From Gentiana macrophylla (Eukaryota > Streptophyta > Magnoliopsida > Gentianales > Gentianaceae), in the NCBI GenBank assembly GCA_026214975.1, contig JAOBSW010000378.1, positions 1 through 64,000 of the forward strand: a DNA stretch of 64,000 bases, given 5' to 3'. Position numbers and translations under genes: made by a program. Each line of letters starts with the position of its first letter. The first letter of the stretch is position 1. The notes below the pieces were generated by a model, which was given only the letters and a program-made list of their open reading frames with translations, was not told where the DNA came from and did not search any database. Of the stretch, positions 1 to 12,400 are shown piece after piece.

Positions 1-3000
1 AGGCCATTACGGCCTCCGTTTTGCTTGCCGTTTGCGCCGGCGTGCCTTATTTATCGTTAAGTCGATATCACATCGATACTTCAAAGAAAATTACAAAGCG
101 TTTTATTTTCGTACTTTTTCGTACCATAACTACTAGCGTGTGATATTTGATTCCTTGTACAAGGCCATTACGGCCTCCGTTTTCTTACCCGTTTGCGCGG
201 CGTGCCTTATTTATCGTTAGTCGATATCACATCGATACTTCAAAGAAATTACAAACATTTTTTTCGTACTTTTTCGTACCCATAGAGTACTTAAGCGTGT
301 GATTTTGATTCCTTGTACAAGGCCATTACGGCCTCCGTTTTGCTTACCCGTTTGTGCGGCGTGCCTTATTTATCGTTACAGTCGATATCACATCGATACT
401 TCAAAGAAAATTACAAACGTTTTTTCGTACTTTTTCGTACCCATAAGTACTTAGCGTGTGATTTTGATTCCTTGTACAAGGCCATTACGGCCTCCGTTTT
501 GCTTGCCGTTTGTGCGGCGTGCCTTATTTATCGTTAGTCGATATCACATCGATACTTCAAAAAATTACAAGCGTTTTTTTCGTACTTTCCGTACCCATAG
601 AAGTACTAGCGTGTGTGATATTTGATTCCTTGTACAAGGCCATTCTGGCCTCCGTTTTGCTTGCCCGTTTTGCGGCGTGCCTTATTTATCGTTACAGTCG
701 ATATCACATCGATACTTCAAGAAATTACAAGCGTTTTTTTCGTACTTTTTCGTACCCATAGACTACTAACTGTGTGATTTTTGATTCCTTGTACAAGGCC
801 ATTCTGGCCTCCGTTTTCTTGCCGTTTGCGCCGGCGTGCCTTATTTATCGTTCTGGTCGATATCACATCAGTACTTCAAAGATAATTACAAACATTTTTT
901 TCGTACTTTTTCGTACCCATAGAGTACTTAACTGTGTGATTTTTGATTCCTTGTACAAGGCCATTCCGGCCTCCGTTTTGCTTGCCCGTTTGTGCGGCGT
1001 GCCTTATTTATCGTTAAAGTCGATATCACATCGATAATTCAAAGAAAATTACAAAGCGTTTTTTCGTACTTTTTCGTACCGCATAAGTACTTAAGCGTGT
1101 GATATTTGATTCCTTGTACAAGGCCATTACGGCCTCCGTTTTGCTTGCCCGTTTGCGCGGCGTGCCTTATTTATCGTTAAGTCGATATCACATCAGTACT
1201 TCAAAGAAAATTACAAGCGTTTTATTTTCGTACTTTTTCGTACCCATAGACTACTACTAGCGTGTGATATTTGATTCCTTGTACAAGGCCATTACGGCCT
1301 CCGTTTTCTTGCCCGTTTGCGCGGCGTGCCTTATTTATCGTTAAGTCGATATCACGTGATACTTCAAAGAAAATTACAAACGTTTTTTTCGTACTTTTTC
1401 GTACCCATAGAGTATAGCGTGTGATTTTGATTCCTTGTACAAGGCCATTACGGCCTCCGTTTTGCTTACCCGTTTGTGCGGCGTGCCTTATTTATCGTTA
1501 AGTCGATATCACATGATAATTCAAAGAAAATTACAAGCGTTTTTCGTACTTTTTCGTACCCATAGAAGTATAGCGTGTGATATTTGATTCCTTGTACAAG
1601 GCCATTACGGCCTCCGTTTTGCTTACCCGTTTGCGCGGCGTGCCTTATTTATCGTTAAGTCGATATCGCATCGATACTTCAAAGAAAATTACAAGCGTTT
1701 TTTTCGTACTTTTTCCGTACCCATAGAACTACTAGCGTGTGATATTTGATTCCTTGTACAAGGCCATTACGGCCTCCGTTTTCTTGCCCGTTTTGCCGGC
1801 GTGCCTTATTTATCGTTAAGTCGATATCACATCGATACTTCAAAGAAAATTACAAACATTTTTTTCGTACTTTTTCGTACCCATAGAGTACTTAGCGTGT
1901 GATTTTGATTCCTTGTACAAAGCCATTACGGCCTCCGTTTTGCTTGCCCGTTTGTGCGGCGTGCCTTATTTATCGTTAAAGTCGATATCACATCGATAAT
2001 TCAAAGAAAATTACAAAGCGTTTTTTCGTACTTTTTCGTACCCATAAGTACTATAGCGTGTGATATTTGATTCCTTGTACAAGGCCATTCTGGCCTCCGT
2101 TTTGCTTGCCGTTTCTGCCGGCGTGCCTTATTTATCGTTAAAGTCGATATCACATCGATACTTCAAAGAAATTACAAGCGTTTTTTTCGTACTTTTTCGT
2201 ACCCATGAACTACTAGCGTGTGATATTTGATTCCTTGTACAAGGCCATTCTGGCCTCCGTTTTTCTTGCCGTTTCCTCCGGCGTGCCTTATTTATCGTTA
2301 AGTCGATATCACATCGATACTTCAAAGAAAATTACAAACATTTTTTTCGTACTTTTTCGTACCCATAGAGTACTTAGCGTGTGATTTTGATTCCTTGTAC
2401 AAGGCCATTACGGCCTCCGTTTTCTTGCCGTTTTGCGGCGTGCCTTATTTATCGTTTAAGTCGATATCACATCGATACTTCAAAGAAAATTACAAACGTT
2501 TTTCGTACTTTTTCGTACCCATGAAGTACTTAGCGTGTGTGATTTTGATTCTTGTACAAGGCCATTACGGCCTCCGTTTTGCTTGCCGTTTGTGCGGCGT
2601 GCCTTATTTATCGTTACAGTCGATATCACATCGATTACTTCAAAGAAAATTACAAAGCGTTTTTTTCGTACTTTTTCGTACCCATAGAGTACTTAGCGTG
2701 TGATATTTGATTCCTTGTACAAGGCCATTACGGCCTCCGTTTTGCTTGCCCGTTTGTGCGGCGTGCCTTATTTATCGTTAAAGTCGATATCACATGATAC
2801 TTCAAAGAAAATTACAAACATTTTTTATTACTTTTTTTCGTACCATGAGTACTATAGCGTGTGATATTTGATTCCTTGTACAAGGCCATTACGGCCTCCG
2901 TTTTGCTTGCCGTTTGCGGCGTGCCTTATTTATCGTTAAGTCGATATCACATCGGTACTTCAAAAAATTACAAAGCGTTTTTTTCGTACTTTTTCGTACC

Positions 3001-6000
3001 CATGCAGTATAGCGTGTGATATTTGATTCCTTGTACAAGGCCATTACGGCCTCCGTTTTGCTTGCCCGTTTGTGCGGCGTGCCTTATTTATCGTTAAAGT
3101 CGATATCACATCGGTACTTCAAAGAAATTACAAGCGTTTTTTTTCGTACTTTTTCCGTACCCATAGAGTACTTAGCGTGTGTGATTTTGATTCCTTGTAC
3201 AAGGCCATTACGGCCTCCGTTTTGCTTGCCCGTTTGCGCGGCGTGCCTTATTTATCGTTAAGTCGATATCACATCAGTAATTCAAAGAGAATTGCAAACG
3301 TTTTTTTCGTACTTTTTTCGTACCCATAGAGTACTTAGCTGTGTGATATTTGATTCCTTGTACAAGGCCATTATGGCCTCCGTTTTCTTGCCGTTGTGCG
3401 GCGTGCCTTATTTATCGTTAAGTCGATATCATCGGTACTCAAAAAAATTACAAAGCGTTTTTCGTACTTTTTCGTACCCATGAGTACTTAAGCGTGTGAT
3501 GATTTTGATTCTTGTACAAGGCCATTACGGCCTCCGTTTTGCTTGCCGTTTGCGCGGCGTGCCTTATTTATCGTTACGAGTCGATATCATCGAGTACTTC
3601 AAAGAAAATTACAAGCGTTTTTTTCGTACTTTTTCGTACCCATAGACTACTATAGCGTGTGATTTTGATTCTTGTACAAGGCCATTACGGCCTCCGTTTT
3701 TCTTACCCGTTTGTGCGGCGTGCCTTATTTATCGTTCTGGTCGATATCACATCAGTACTTCAAAGAAAATTACAAACGTTTTTTTTCGTACTTTTTTCGT
3801 ACCCATAGACCGTGTGATTTTTGATTCCTTGTACAAGGCCATTCTGGCCTCGGTTTTGCTTGCCGTTTGCGCCGGCGTGCCTTATTTATCGTTCTGGTCG
3901 ATATCACATCAGTACTTCAAAGAAAATTACAAACGTTTTTTTTCGTACTTTTTCGTACCCATGAAGTATAGCGTGTGATATTTGATTCCTGTACAAGGCC
4001 ATTCGGCCTCCGTTTTCTTGCCGTTTTTGCGGCGTGCCTTATTTATCGTTAAGTCGATATCACATCGATACTTCAAGAAAATTACAAAGCGTTTTTCGTA
4101 CTTTTTTCGTACCATAAGTACTACTAAGCGTGTGATATTTGATTCCTTGTACAAGGCCATTTACGGCCTCCGTTTTGCTTGCCGTTTGTGCGGCGTGCCT
4201 TATTTATCGTTAAAGTCGATATCACATCGATACTTCAAGAAAATTACAAACGTTTTTTTCGTACTTTTTCGTACCATAAGTACTTAGCGTGTGATTTTGA
4301 TTCCTTGTACAAGGCCATTACGGCCTCCGTTTTGCTTGCCGTTTTGCGCGGCGTGCCTTATTTATCGTTAAGTCGATATCACATCGAGTACTTCAAAAAA
4401 TTACAAGCGTTTTTTTCGTACTTTTTCGTACCCATAGACTACTAGCTGTGTGATATTTGATTCCTTGTACAAGGCCATTCTGGCCTCCGTTTTTCTTGCC
4501 GTTTGCGCGGCGTGCCCTATTTATCGTTACGGTGATATCACATCGATACTTCAAAGAAATTACAAAAATTTTTTTTTCGTACTTTTTCGTACCCATGAGT
4601 ACTAAGCGTGTGATTTTGATTCCTTGTACAAGGCCATTCTGGCCTCCGTTTTTCTTACCCGTTTTGCTTGGCGTGCCTTATTTATCGTTAAGTCGATATC
4701 ACACATGATACTTCAAAGAAATTACAAACATTTTTCATTACTACTTTACCGTACCCATAGAAGTACTTAGCGTGTGATTTTGATTCCTTGTACAAGGCCA
4801 TTCTGGCCTCCGTTTTGCTTGCCGTTTGTGCCGGCGTGCCTTATTTATCGTTCTGGTCGATATCACATCAGTACTTCAAAGAGAATTACAAACGTTTTTT
4901 TTTCGTACTTTTTTTCGTACCCATAGAGTACTTAACTGTGTGATATTTGATTCCTTGTACAAGGCCATTCTGGCCTCCGTTTTGCTTGCCGTTTGCGCCG
5001 GCGTGCCTTATTTATCGTTCTGGTCGATATCACATCAGTACTTCAAAGAGAATTACAAACGTTTTTTTCGTACTTTTTCGTACCCATAACTACTTAGCGT
5101 GTGATATTTGATTCCTTGTACAAGGCCATTACGGCCTCCGTTTTCTTACCCGTTTTTGCGGCGTGCCTTATTTATCGTTAGTCGATATCACATCGATTAC
5201 TTCAAAAAATTACAAACATTTTTCGTACTTTTCGTTGCCCATAAGTATAGCGTGTGATTTTGATTCCTTGTACAAGGCCATTACGGCCTCCGTTTGCTTG
5301 CCCGTTTGTGCGGCGTGCCTTATTTATCGTTAAGTCGATATCACATCGATACTTCAAAGAAATTACAAGCGTTTTTTTTCGTACTTTTTCGTACCCATAG
5401 AGTACTTAACTGTGTGATATTTGATTCCTTGTACAAGGCCATTACGGCCTCCGTTTTGCTTACCCGTTTTGCGGCGTGCCTTATTTATCGTTACAGTCGA
5501 TATCACATCGATACTTCAAAGAAAATTACAAGCGTTTTTTTCGTACTTTTTCGTACCATAGAAGTACTTAGCGTGTGATATTTGATTCCTTGTACAAGGC
5601 CATTACGGCCTCCGTTTTCTTGCCCGTTTGCGCGGCGTGCCTTATTTATCGTTAAGGTCGATATCACATCGATACTTCAAAGAAAATTACAAACATTTTT
5701 CGTACTTTTTCATTACCCATGAAGTACTTAGCGTGTGATTTTGATTCCTTGTACAAGGCCATTACGGCCTCCGTTTTCTTACCCGTTTGTGCGGCGTGCC
5801 TTATTTATCGTTAAGTCGATATCACATCGGTACTTCAAAGAAAATTACAAGCGTTTTCGTACTTTTTTCGTACCCATGAAGTACTTAGCGTGTGATATTT
5901 GATTCCTTGTACAAGGCCATTACGGCCTCCGTTTGCTTGCCGTTTGTGCGGCGTGCCTTATTTATCGTTAAGTCGATATCACATCGATACTTCAAAGAAA

Positions 6001-7526
6001 ATTACAAGCGTTTTTTTCGTACTTTTACGTACCCGTGAGTACTACTTAGCGTGTGATATTTGATTCCTTGTACAAGGCCATTACGGCCTCCGTTTTGCTT
6101 GCCCGTTTTGCGGCGTGCCTTATTTATCGTTAAGTCGATATCACATCGGTACTTCAAAGAAAATTACAAGCGTTTTATTTCGTACTTTTTCGTACCCATA
6201 GACTACTTAGCGTGTGATATTTTGATTCCTTGTACAAGGCCATTACGGCCTCCGTTTTCTTGCCGTTTTGCGGCGTGCCTTATTTATCGTTAAGTCGATA
6301 TCACATCGATTACTTCAAAGAAATTACAAACGTTTTTTTTCGTACTTTTTCGTACCCATAAGTACTTAAGCGTGTGATTTTGATTCCTTGTACAAGGCCA
6401 TTCGGCCTCCGTTTTGCTTGCCGTTTGTGCGGCGTGCCTTATTTATCGTTAAGTCGATATCACATCGGTACTTCAAAAGAAAATTACAAAGCGTTTTTTT
6501 TCGTACTTTTTCGTACCCCATAAGTACTTAAGCGTGTGATATTTGATTCCTTGTACAAGGCCATTACGGCCTCCGTTTTGCTTGCCGTTTGCGCGGCGTG
6601 CCTTATTTATCGTTACAGTCGATATCATCGATACTTCAAAGAAAATTACAAGCGTTTTATTTCGTACTTTTTCGTACCATAGACTACCTAAGCGTGTGAT
6701 ATTTGATTCCTTGTACAAGGCCATTACGGCCTCCGTTTTCTTACCCGTTTGTGCGGCGTGCCTTATTTATCGTTAAGTCGATATCACGCCAGTACTTCAA
6801 AGAAAATTACAAACATTTTTTCGTACTTTTTTTCGTACCCATAGAGTATAGCGTGTGATTTTGATTCCTTGTACAAGGCCATTACGGCCTCCGTTTTCTT
6901 GCCGTTTTTGCGGCGTGCCTTATTTATCGTTAAGTCGATATCACATCGATACTTCAAAGAAATTACAAGCGTTTTTTCGTACTTTTTCATTACCCATAAA
7001 GTACTTAGCTTGTGTGATTTTGATTCCTTGTACAAGGCCATTAAGCCTCCGTTTTGCTGCCGTTTGTGCGGCGTGCCTTATTTATCGTTACAGTCGATAT
7101 CACATGATACTTCAAGAAAATTACAAACGTTTTTTCGTACTTTTTCGTACCCATAGAGTACTAGCGTGTGATATTTGATTCCTTGTACAAGGCCATTACG
7201 GCCTCCGTTTTCTTGCCCGTTTGCGCGGCGTGCCTTATTTATCGTTAAAGTGCGATATCACATCGAGTACTTCAAAGAAATTACAAGCGTTTTTTTCGTA
7301 CTTTTTCGTACCCATGAGACTACCTAGCTTGTGTGATATTTGATTCGCGTGCACAAGGCCATTCGGCCTCCGTTTTCTTGCCGTTTTGCGGCGTGCCTTA
7401 TTTATCGTTAAAGTGATATCATCGATGCTTCAAGAAATTTCCTTGTTTGCAAGGGCCATTCGGGTCTCCGCTTTGCTTGCCATTTGTGCGTGTGTGCCTT
7501 TATTTATCGATTGCTCAGTCGATATT
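1..7526. repeat. ~160-bp tandem satellite array (about 46 monomers)
   Basis: Head-to-tail array. The marker CCTTGTACAAGG recurs at 153, 311, 470, 628, 787, 949, 1112 and so on to 7181. That is 45 canonical or near-canonical hits with a mean spacing of ~160 bp (44 intervals over 7028 bp). Each monomer carries, in order, a perfect 12-bp palindrome CCTTGTACAAGG, the interrupted palindrome GGCC-N5-GGCC, the block GGCGTGCCTTATTTATCG, the block GTCGATATCACATCGATAC, and two CGTAC motifs separated by a T-run. Copies differ by 1-3 bp indels and scattered substitutions. The array runs off the left edge of the window. Length and organisation fit plant centromeric or pericentromeric satellites, but position on the chromosome cannot be read from sequence alone. 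Short open frames inside the array share one repetitive peptide pattern and are not genes. Confidence 0.97.
7347..7526. repeat. Degenerate terminal satellite monomers
   Basis: The last two monomers decay. The unit starting near 7347 has a broken palindrome (CGTGCACAAGG). It loses about 65 bp between its CTTCAAGAAATT block and the next CCTTG at 7441. The final unit (7441-7526) has the altered palindrome CCTTGTTTGCAAGG, an altered GGCC motif and extra bases, and stops after GTCGATAT. The next bases, TGTAGTTTGTTGTATTTT, belong to the 3' tail of the retroelement internal domain. Loss of homogeneity at an array edge is typical of satellites. Confidence 0.85.
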
Positions 7527-7599
7527 GTAGTTTGTTGTATTTTAAATAATAGGGTGCCTAAAACAATTAATCACATGCTTTTCGGTGCAAGTGGGAGAT
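7527..7599 (+). mobile_element. LARD-like internal 3' tail fragment plus PPT
   Basis: The last ~73 bp of the retroelement internal domain lie directly against the satellite. The segment includes TTTAAATAATAGGG, the AATCACATGC block and the polypurine tract AAGTGGGAGA that ends just before the LTR. The same stretch precedes the LTRs at 25027, 34650, 41311, 54866 and 57457. The rest of the upstream internal domain is missing, so the element is broken at the satellite boundary. Confidence 0.85.
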
Positions 7600-9459
7600 T
7601 GTTAGAGTGTGATCCTAGAAAGACAATTTTGTAATTGTTTTATTTAATAAATGAAATGATGTTATTATTCATATTTATTATTCTCATATTCACCGATGTG
7701 ACAATAGTTTTTACACTAAGAAAACCCTAAGTATATCGTTTATGTAATCACTTAACTTTCGATGTAATGGTATACATGGGAGGATTGAAGTTAGTGAAGA
7801 TGTACTTAAAATACAATTAGCCCGTAGCGAAGTTAATGCGAAGTATCGGGTCTCTCCTTAACGTGCTATTAATGCCCGAGAACCACAGTTGGTGTGATTG
7901 TCTTATCCGGACTTTCTGTTAAAGAGAACCTAATGGGGCATTTATATATTGATAGATATATCATATAGAAATTTGGACCCGATTTGATTAGAGTTCACGA
8001 TATATCCGTGTCGAAGTCTTATCGAATCAATGGATGATCATATTTATGGATATATCTTAATCCCGGTGGTGATCGCAGTCCAAGCTGCTTGAATCGTGAT
8101 ATGAAGTTTGACTTGACGGTTAGGATTACAACGAGTGCGTGGTGCGACCATCCATTCATCTTGGCATTGTCTTTGGATTGAGTGAGTAATCGTGTTATCA
8201 CAGATACGGAATCCATTCCTTCCATTTACGGAAGTAGATACAACGATTCTTATTTGTTAATCTCAAACTGATCGATCGCGAAGTTCATATCACTGTGATT
8301 GATCACCCGATGAGTTGTATGAATTAATGATGACTTTAGGGGTTAATGGTAAATAAGGATAAGAGGTTCTAAAAAAGGGTTAACGGTAACTTCCCGATTT
8401 AGAATGAGCGATTCTATGGAGTGATTAATCCATATGTAATGATTATATCAATGGACGCTTATTATTCTTCTGATGAGGAGATAAATATAATCTGATAATC
8501 GGAGGAGGCGCGATCACGGGATTATGGTGGCATATTCTGTGATTGATTTATCGAATATAATTATTACATGCTCGTAAGATAATTATTTATTTGATTTATC
8601 GAGCCGCCGATTATTAGTCAGCATTATTCCATGACGTGCCTCTGCCAATATAAAGATAGTTTATTCTCTGGACGTCGAATCCTAATAATATTAATTTAGT
8701 TCTTGTTGGACTTTATTAAAGCGATATGTGAATTAATTGTTTATAAAACTATTAAATTAGTTGAAATTTAAATAATTAAATATGGAAAAGCATTTTCATA
8801 ATCTTCGCCCAATTATTGTGTGATGGAAAAATTAATATTGGCTAGGTCAATATATGAAATTTTAGCCCCATGTCCTTATTTTGAGACAAGAAATTATTTT
8901 CTTGTGATTAATAAGACATGTGCTTAAAATATTTATTGGATAAATATTTATGGTAAATAATAAAGATAAAAATATTCTTGATTTGTTCTAGAATATTTTG
9001 AGATTATCTTTATTTAATAGGATGATTATAATTGATTTTGTATTAATTATAAAATCCTTGGAGATGGATGATTACCTCTGTATATAAAGAGAGTTCTCGA
9101 AAGCCTTACACACACACTAAAATTCTTGAGTTCCACCTCTTGGGTAGAGGAGGAAGAAATTTTCGACCAAGGGGAGTTAAAGGAGAATCTTGGAGATTTT
9201 CCGGGTAGCATATCGGAAGGATTCGAGGCGAGAATTTCCTTCCACGGAGTTGCTTGGATCAAGCATGATTGGAAGATCATTGGTGCTCTTCACACCACAA
9301 CCTTCATCCTATCCATTGCGGTTCTTCAACTTGGATTTTGAGATCCAAGAGGTATGTTCTACAACACTTGTAGAAGTAGATCTAGTTATTTTTATTCGTG
9401 TATTTTATAGATTCAGATCCATAAATCGTTTCCAGCGGATGCGGATGATATTACTAGCA
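7600..9459 (+). mobile_element. LTR, LARD-like copia-type family, full length (copy 1)
   Basis: Complete LTR of about 1860 bp. It starts TGTTAG directly after the polypurine tract and ends near TTACTAGCA (TTACTAACA in better copies), giving the 6-bp inverted termini TGTTAG/CTAACA. Seen inside: a telo-box AAACCCTAA at 7722-7730, an AT-rich dyad near 7945, the U3 dyad ATATTG-N7-CAATAT at 8835-8853, and TATATAAA at 9081-9088. It aligns along its whole length by eye with the LTRs at 34650, 41311, 54866 and 57457. No reading frame of note. Confidence 0.9.
9081..9088 (+). promoter_or_regulatory. LTR TATA box (copy 1)
   Basis: TATATAAA sits ~370 bp before the LTR end and is followed by GAGAGTTCTC, as in the other LTR copies. 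It probably marks the U3/R boundary and transcription start of the element. The start site itself is inferred. Confidence 0.65.
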
Positions 9460-12400
9460 GTAGATAGCTGATGCCAAGGGGATCCTATATTTATACGATA
9501 AAATATTAGATCTGGGTGGTAAAACATGTAGATTTTTTATCCCAATTTTTTGGGGCCGATGCATATGTTTAATTTTTATGCTTATGAATGTGCGTGGTTG
9601 AAGAGATGGATTGGGGTTGGCAATTGTTTACCGTTAGATCTATTGTAAACTCATATAAACGATGAAAATTCGTCCATATGAGTATAGAATTTATGTAATT
9701 TTTTTATTGCAATTTTAATTTCCAGAAAATAGATCTGTTTAGTAGCTGTTTAGTATTTTTTCTTTTCCGTTGATCGAACCGTTGAAACGAAGATCCCTCC
9801 GGTCAGAATCAAGATTAGAAGATGATGATCAACTCACAAATTTTGTCGTCGATCGAGAGTCCGTTTCGATATCCGTTTGATGCTGAGAAGAGGCTGCTGT
9901 AACAGAAAAACGCAGGATTCACAGAAACACCATCTGTGACTTCCTCGATTTTCTGGGAGAGTTTGGACCGTTGAAAAGCAAATCCGACCGTTCAGATTGA
10001 TAAAATTTGAGTTTTGGACGTACTGCATAAAATTTCAGGTCGATCGATTCATCTCGATTCCCGATCTGCCTCAGGAAGTCCTTGATGCAGTGCAGTTAAA
10101 AAAGTCAGATTCAGCACTTAAGTTTGGCGGTTTACTTTGGAGAAAATTGGTAAGTCAAAGCACCTGATCCAACCGTCCATATTGAAGTTCAAGGAGTGGA
10201 AGAAAAGATTCGGAAAGTTTCGTCCCGATCCGAGTTCGTTGCGTTCCGATCATCTCATGAATTTGAACAGCTGCAGATTTAGTTAGAAAGTAGTAAACCC
10301 TAGTTAGGGTTTTGGTTTTATTTTATAATAGATTAGACGTGGGGGTGCCAACTGATCCATCTCGGTGTTTAAATTTTCCTTAATTTATTTTATGTGTTCG
10401 ATCATAAAATAGATATAAAAAACGAATTGCCATGACATGCATCATATCATTAAATCACTCCATGCATACATGTAGAATTTTAATTTTGGTAATTAAAATA
10501 GGCATGTATACAAACTCGATGTAATTAGTTGAAATTTAATTAATACGCGGGTAATTAATAAATTTGTAACTAATTAAAGATCCGAGGCGGGTTAAGAAAT
10601 CGTTAAGCCTGATTGTGTGTTCTCGGTGAACGCTGCTTAAAGCACAAAGCGAGATCCGTTTTCGATTCGTAGTGTCTGAGATTGAAATGATGGTAAAAGA
10701 ACAATAAATCTTGGATAAAAAGCGGTTCGCTTTATAGGTTGGGTGGTCAATCGAGCTTGATTCGACCGACTTAACCTCTCCAGTGGTGATATGCACGGGG
10801 TCCGGGCAAGACTAAGCTACACCGGAGGAGAAACGGAGAGGGGATTCCTTCTTATCTCAATAAGGCCGTCTTGACCCGATTTGGTCCGATTGTCACATAT
10901 GTTCCAACGAATGGGGACGGGTAGAGCACCTACGTTACCGACACATTATTCGGAATCCTTGATTTGATGTGCTTTTATGTTAACATCAAAAGACGTGAAT
11001 TGAGTTAACCCACAAACTTCCAAAATATTGAGTGGGAGCGGGAGGCGCAACAACCCACTGCCTCTACTATAGATACAAGTAAGTGAGAGAAGGGTGGCGC
11101 CGAGGCGCTTTGATTCGTCCCTACGGATGGGTGTTCACCTATCAACGTTCATGGCTTGCCTGTCTCCGAAGGATAGGATTGGTACTCGTCGGGTCACCGA
11201 CCTATCCTCGGACGACACACTGGGGCGTACCCTAAAGAGATCCGATATAAGAGTCACACTCATCAAGGGCGGTATTTTTGATAAATACCAGGCTAAAAGG
11301 AAGGTAGTCAATGAATAAAGGGATGTTCGATTCTTCGTAGGATACTCTGATTCTCACAAGTTATTCATTGATTTAACCGTTGATCTCTTTGACCTACCTA
11401 TCTGCTGCAGACGTAGATGCAAGGTTAAAACCTTGGAATGGTAGAGAGTAGACTTATTTTTTGTTTACAATTCTTAAAATTTAATATAGTAGTGTTAAAT
11501 TGAATTAATTTTTGTCATTTATTTCTAAACATTATCATACTCACTAAATTGCTTACAATTGACTAGTATTGACTTCGTTAAAAGTGGAAAGTAACTAGGG
11601 CGTTGAACTAGTTAATCGATAATGCAATTATTTTTAAGTAAGAGATATTTTCTCTTAAGCCTTTTAAACCAAAGTGACATATAGGGTATGTCACTAGTGT
11701 CATTCTGTCAAGCGAAGACAAACTTAGTTTAAAGGTGACTTTGGACTTTGAAATTTTCTAGTGAATTTTGAGTATGTAGTAATTACACGAGTAATTTTCT
11801 AATTGAAAAATTGGAAAATCATGAAGTTGTTACTAGTTGGGCGATATTTGGAATCGATGAACTAGTGGGAGCTTTATGATTTGTTGCTTTCTTTCTAGAA
11901 CATTAGAAAGTGTATGTGAGCTACACACATAACCGTTCTAATTGAAAACCAGGAAAGCTCATAAATATTTGCTAGTTAGAGCGATATTTGGAATCGATGA
12001 ACTAGTGGGAGTTTCTATGATTTGTTGTTTCTTCCGGAAACAATAGAACTATGTGCGAAACATTTTTAATCGAAAAAAATCGGAAATTCATAAAAAAATA
12101 GCATTGCTTCGTTAGAGGCGGTATTTGGAACCGAAAAACTAGTGGGAGCTTTAATGTTATGATTTGTTGTTTTTTACGGTATATTAGAAAATCCGAGAAG
12201 TCTCGACGAGTAACACTCGAAATAGACATCCCACGGTTCAAGAAGTAGTGTCTACTCAAAGCGAACCGGCCGTTCAAGACCGTTCCATTCACGGAAAGTC
12301 AAGAATGGGTGAATATGTCTAAAAGTGTTAGTCACCTAAAGCGAGAAAACTTTAAAGTGAACCGAAAATTAATTAGCGAAAATCATAAGGATAAGGAAAG

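Noticed and set aside
313..7178. Series of 60-107-codon frames in the satellite with shared peptide phrases (YKAITASVLLA, GVPYLSL)
   Set aside because: They are translations of the ~160-bp tandem unit in whichever frame lacks a stop, occur on both strands, and shift with each indel. No gene.
1..7400. GGCCATTACGGCC resembling the SfiI site used in cDNA cloning adaptors
   Set aside because: It occurs once per monomer in a fixed natural context without the rest of any adaptor, and variants exist. Coincidence, not contamination.
1..7526. CRISPR array
   Set aside because: Units are contiguous ~160-bp monomers without unique spacers, in plant DNA.
10295..10312. Interstitial telomere repeat
   Set aside because: Only one inverted pair of 7-bp units, part of the conserved internal domain, not a telomeric array.
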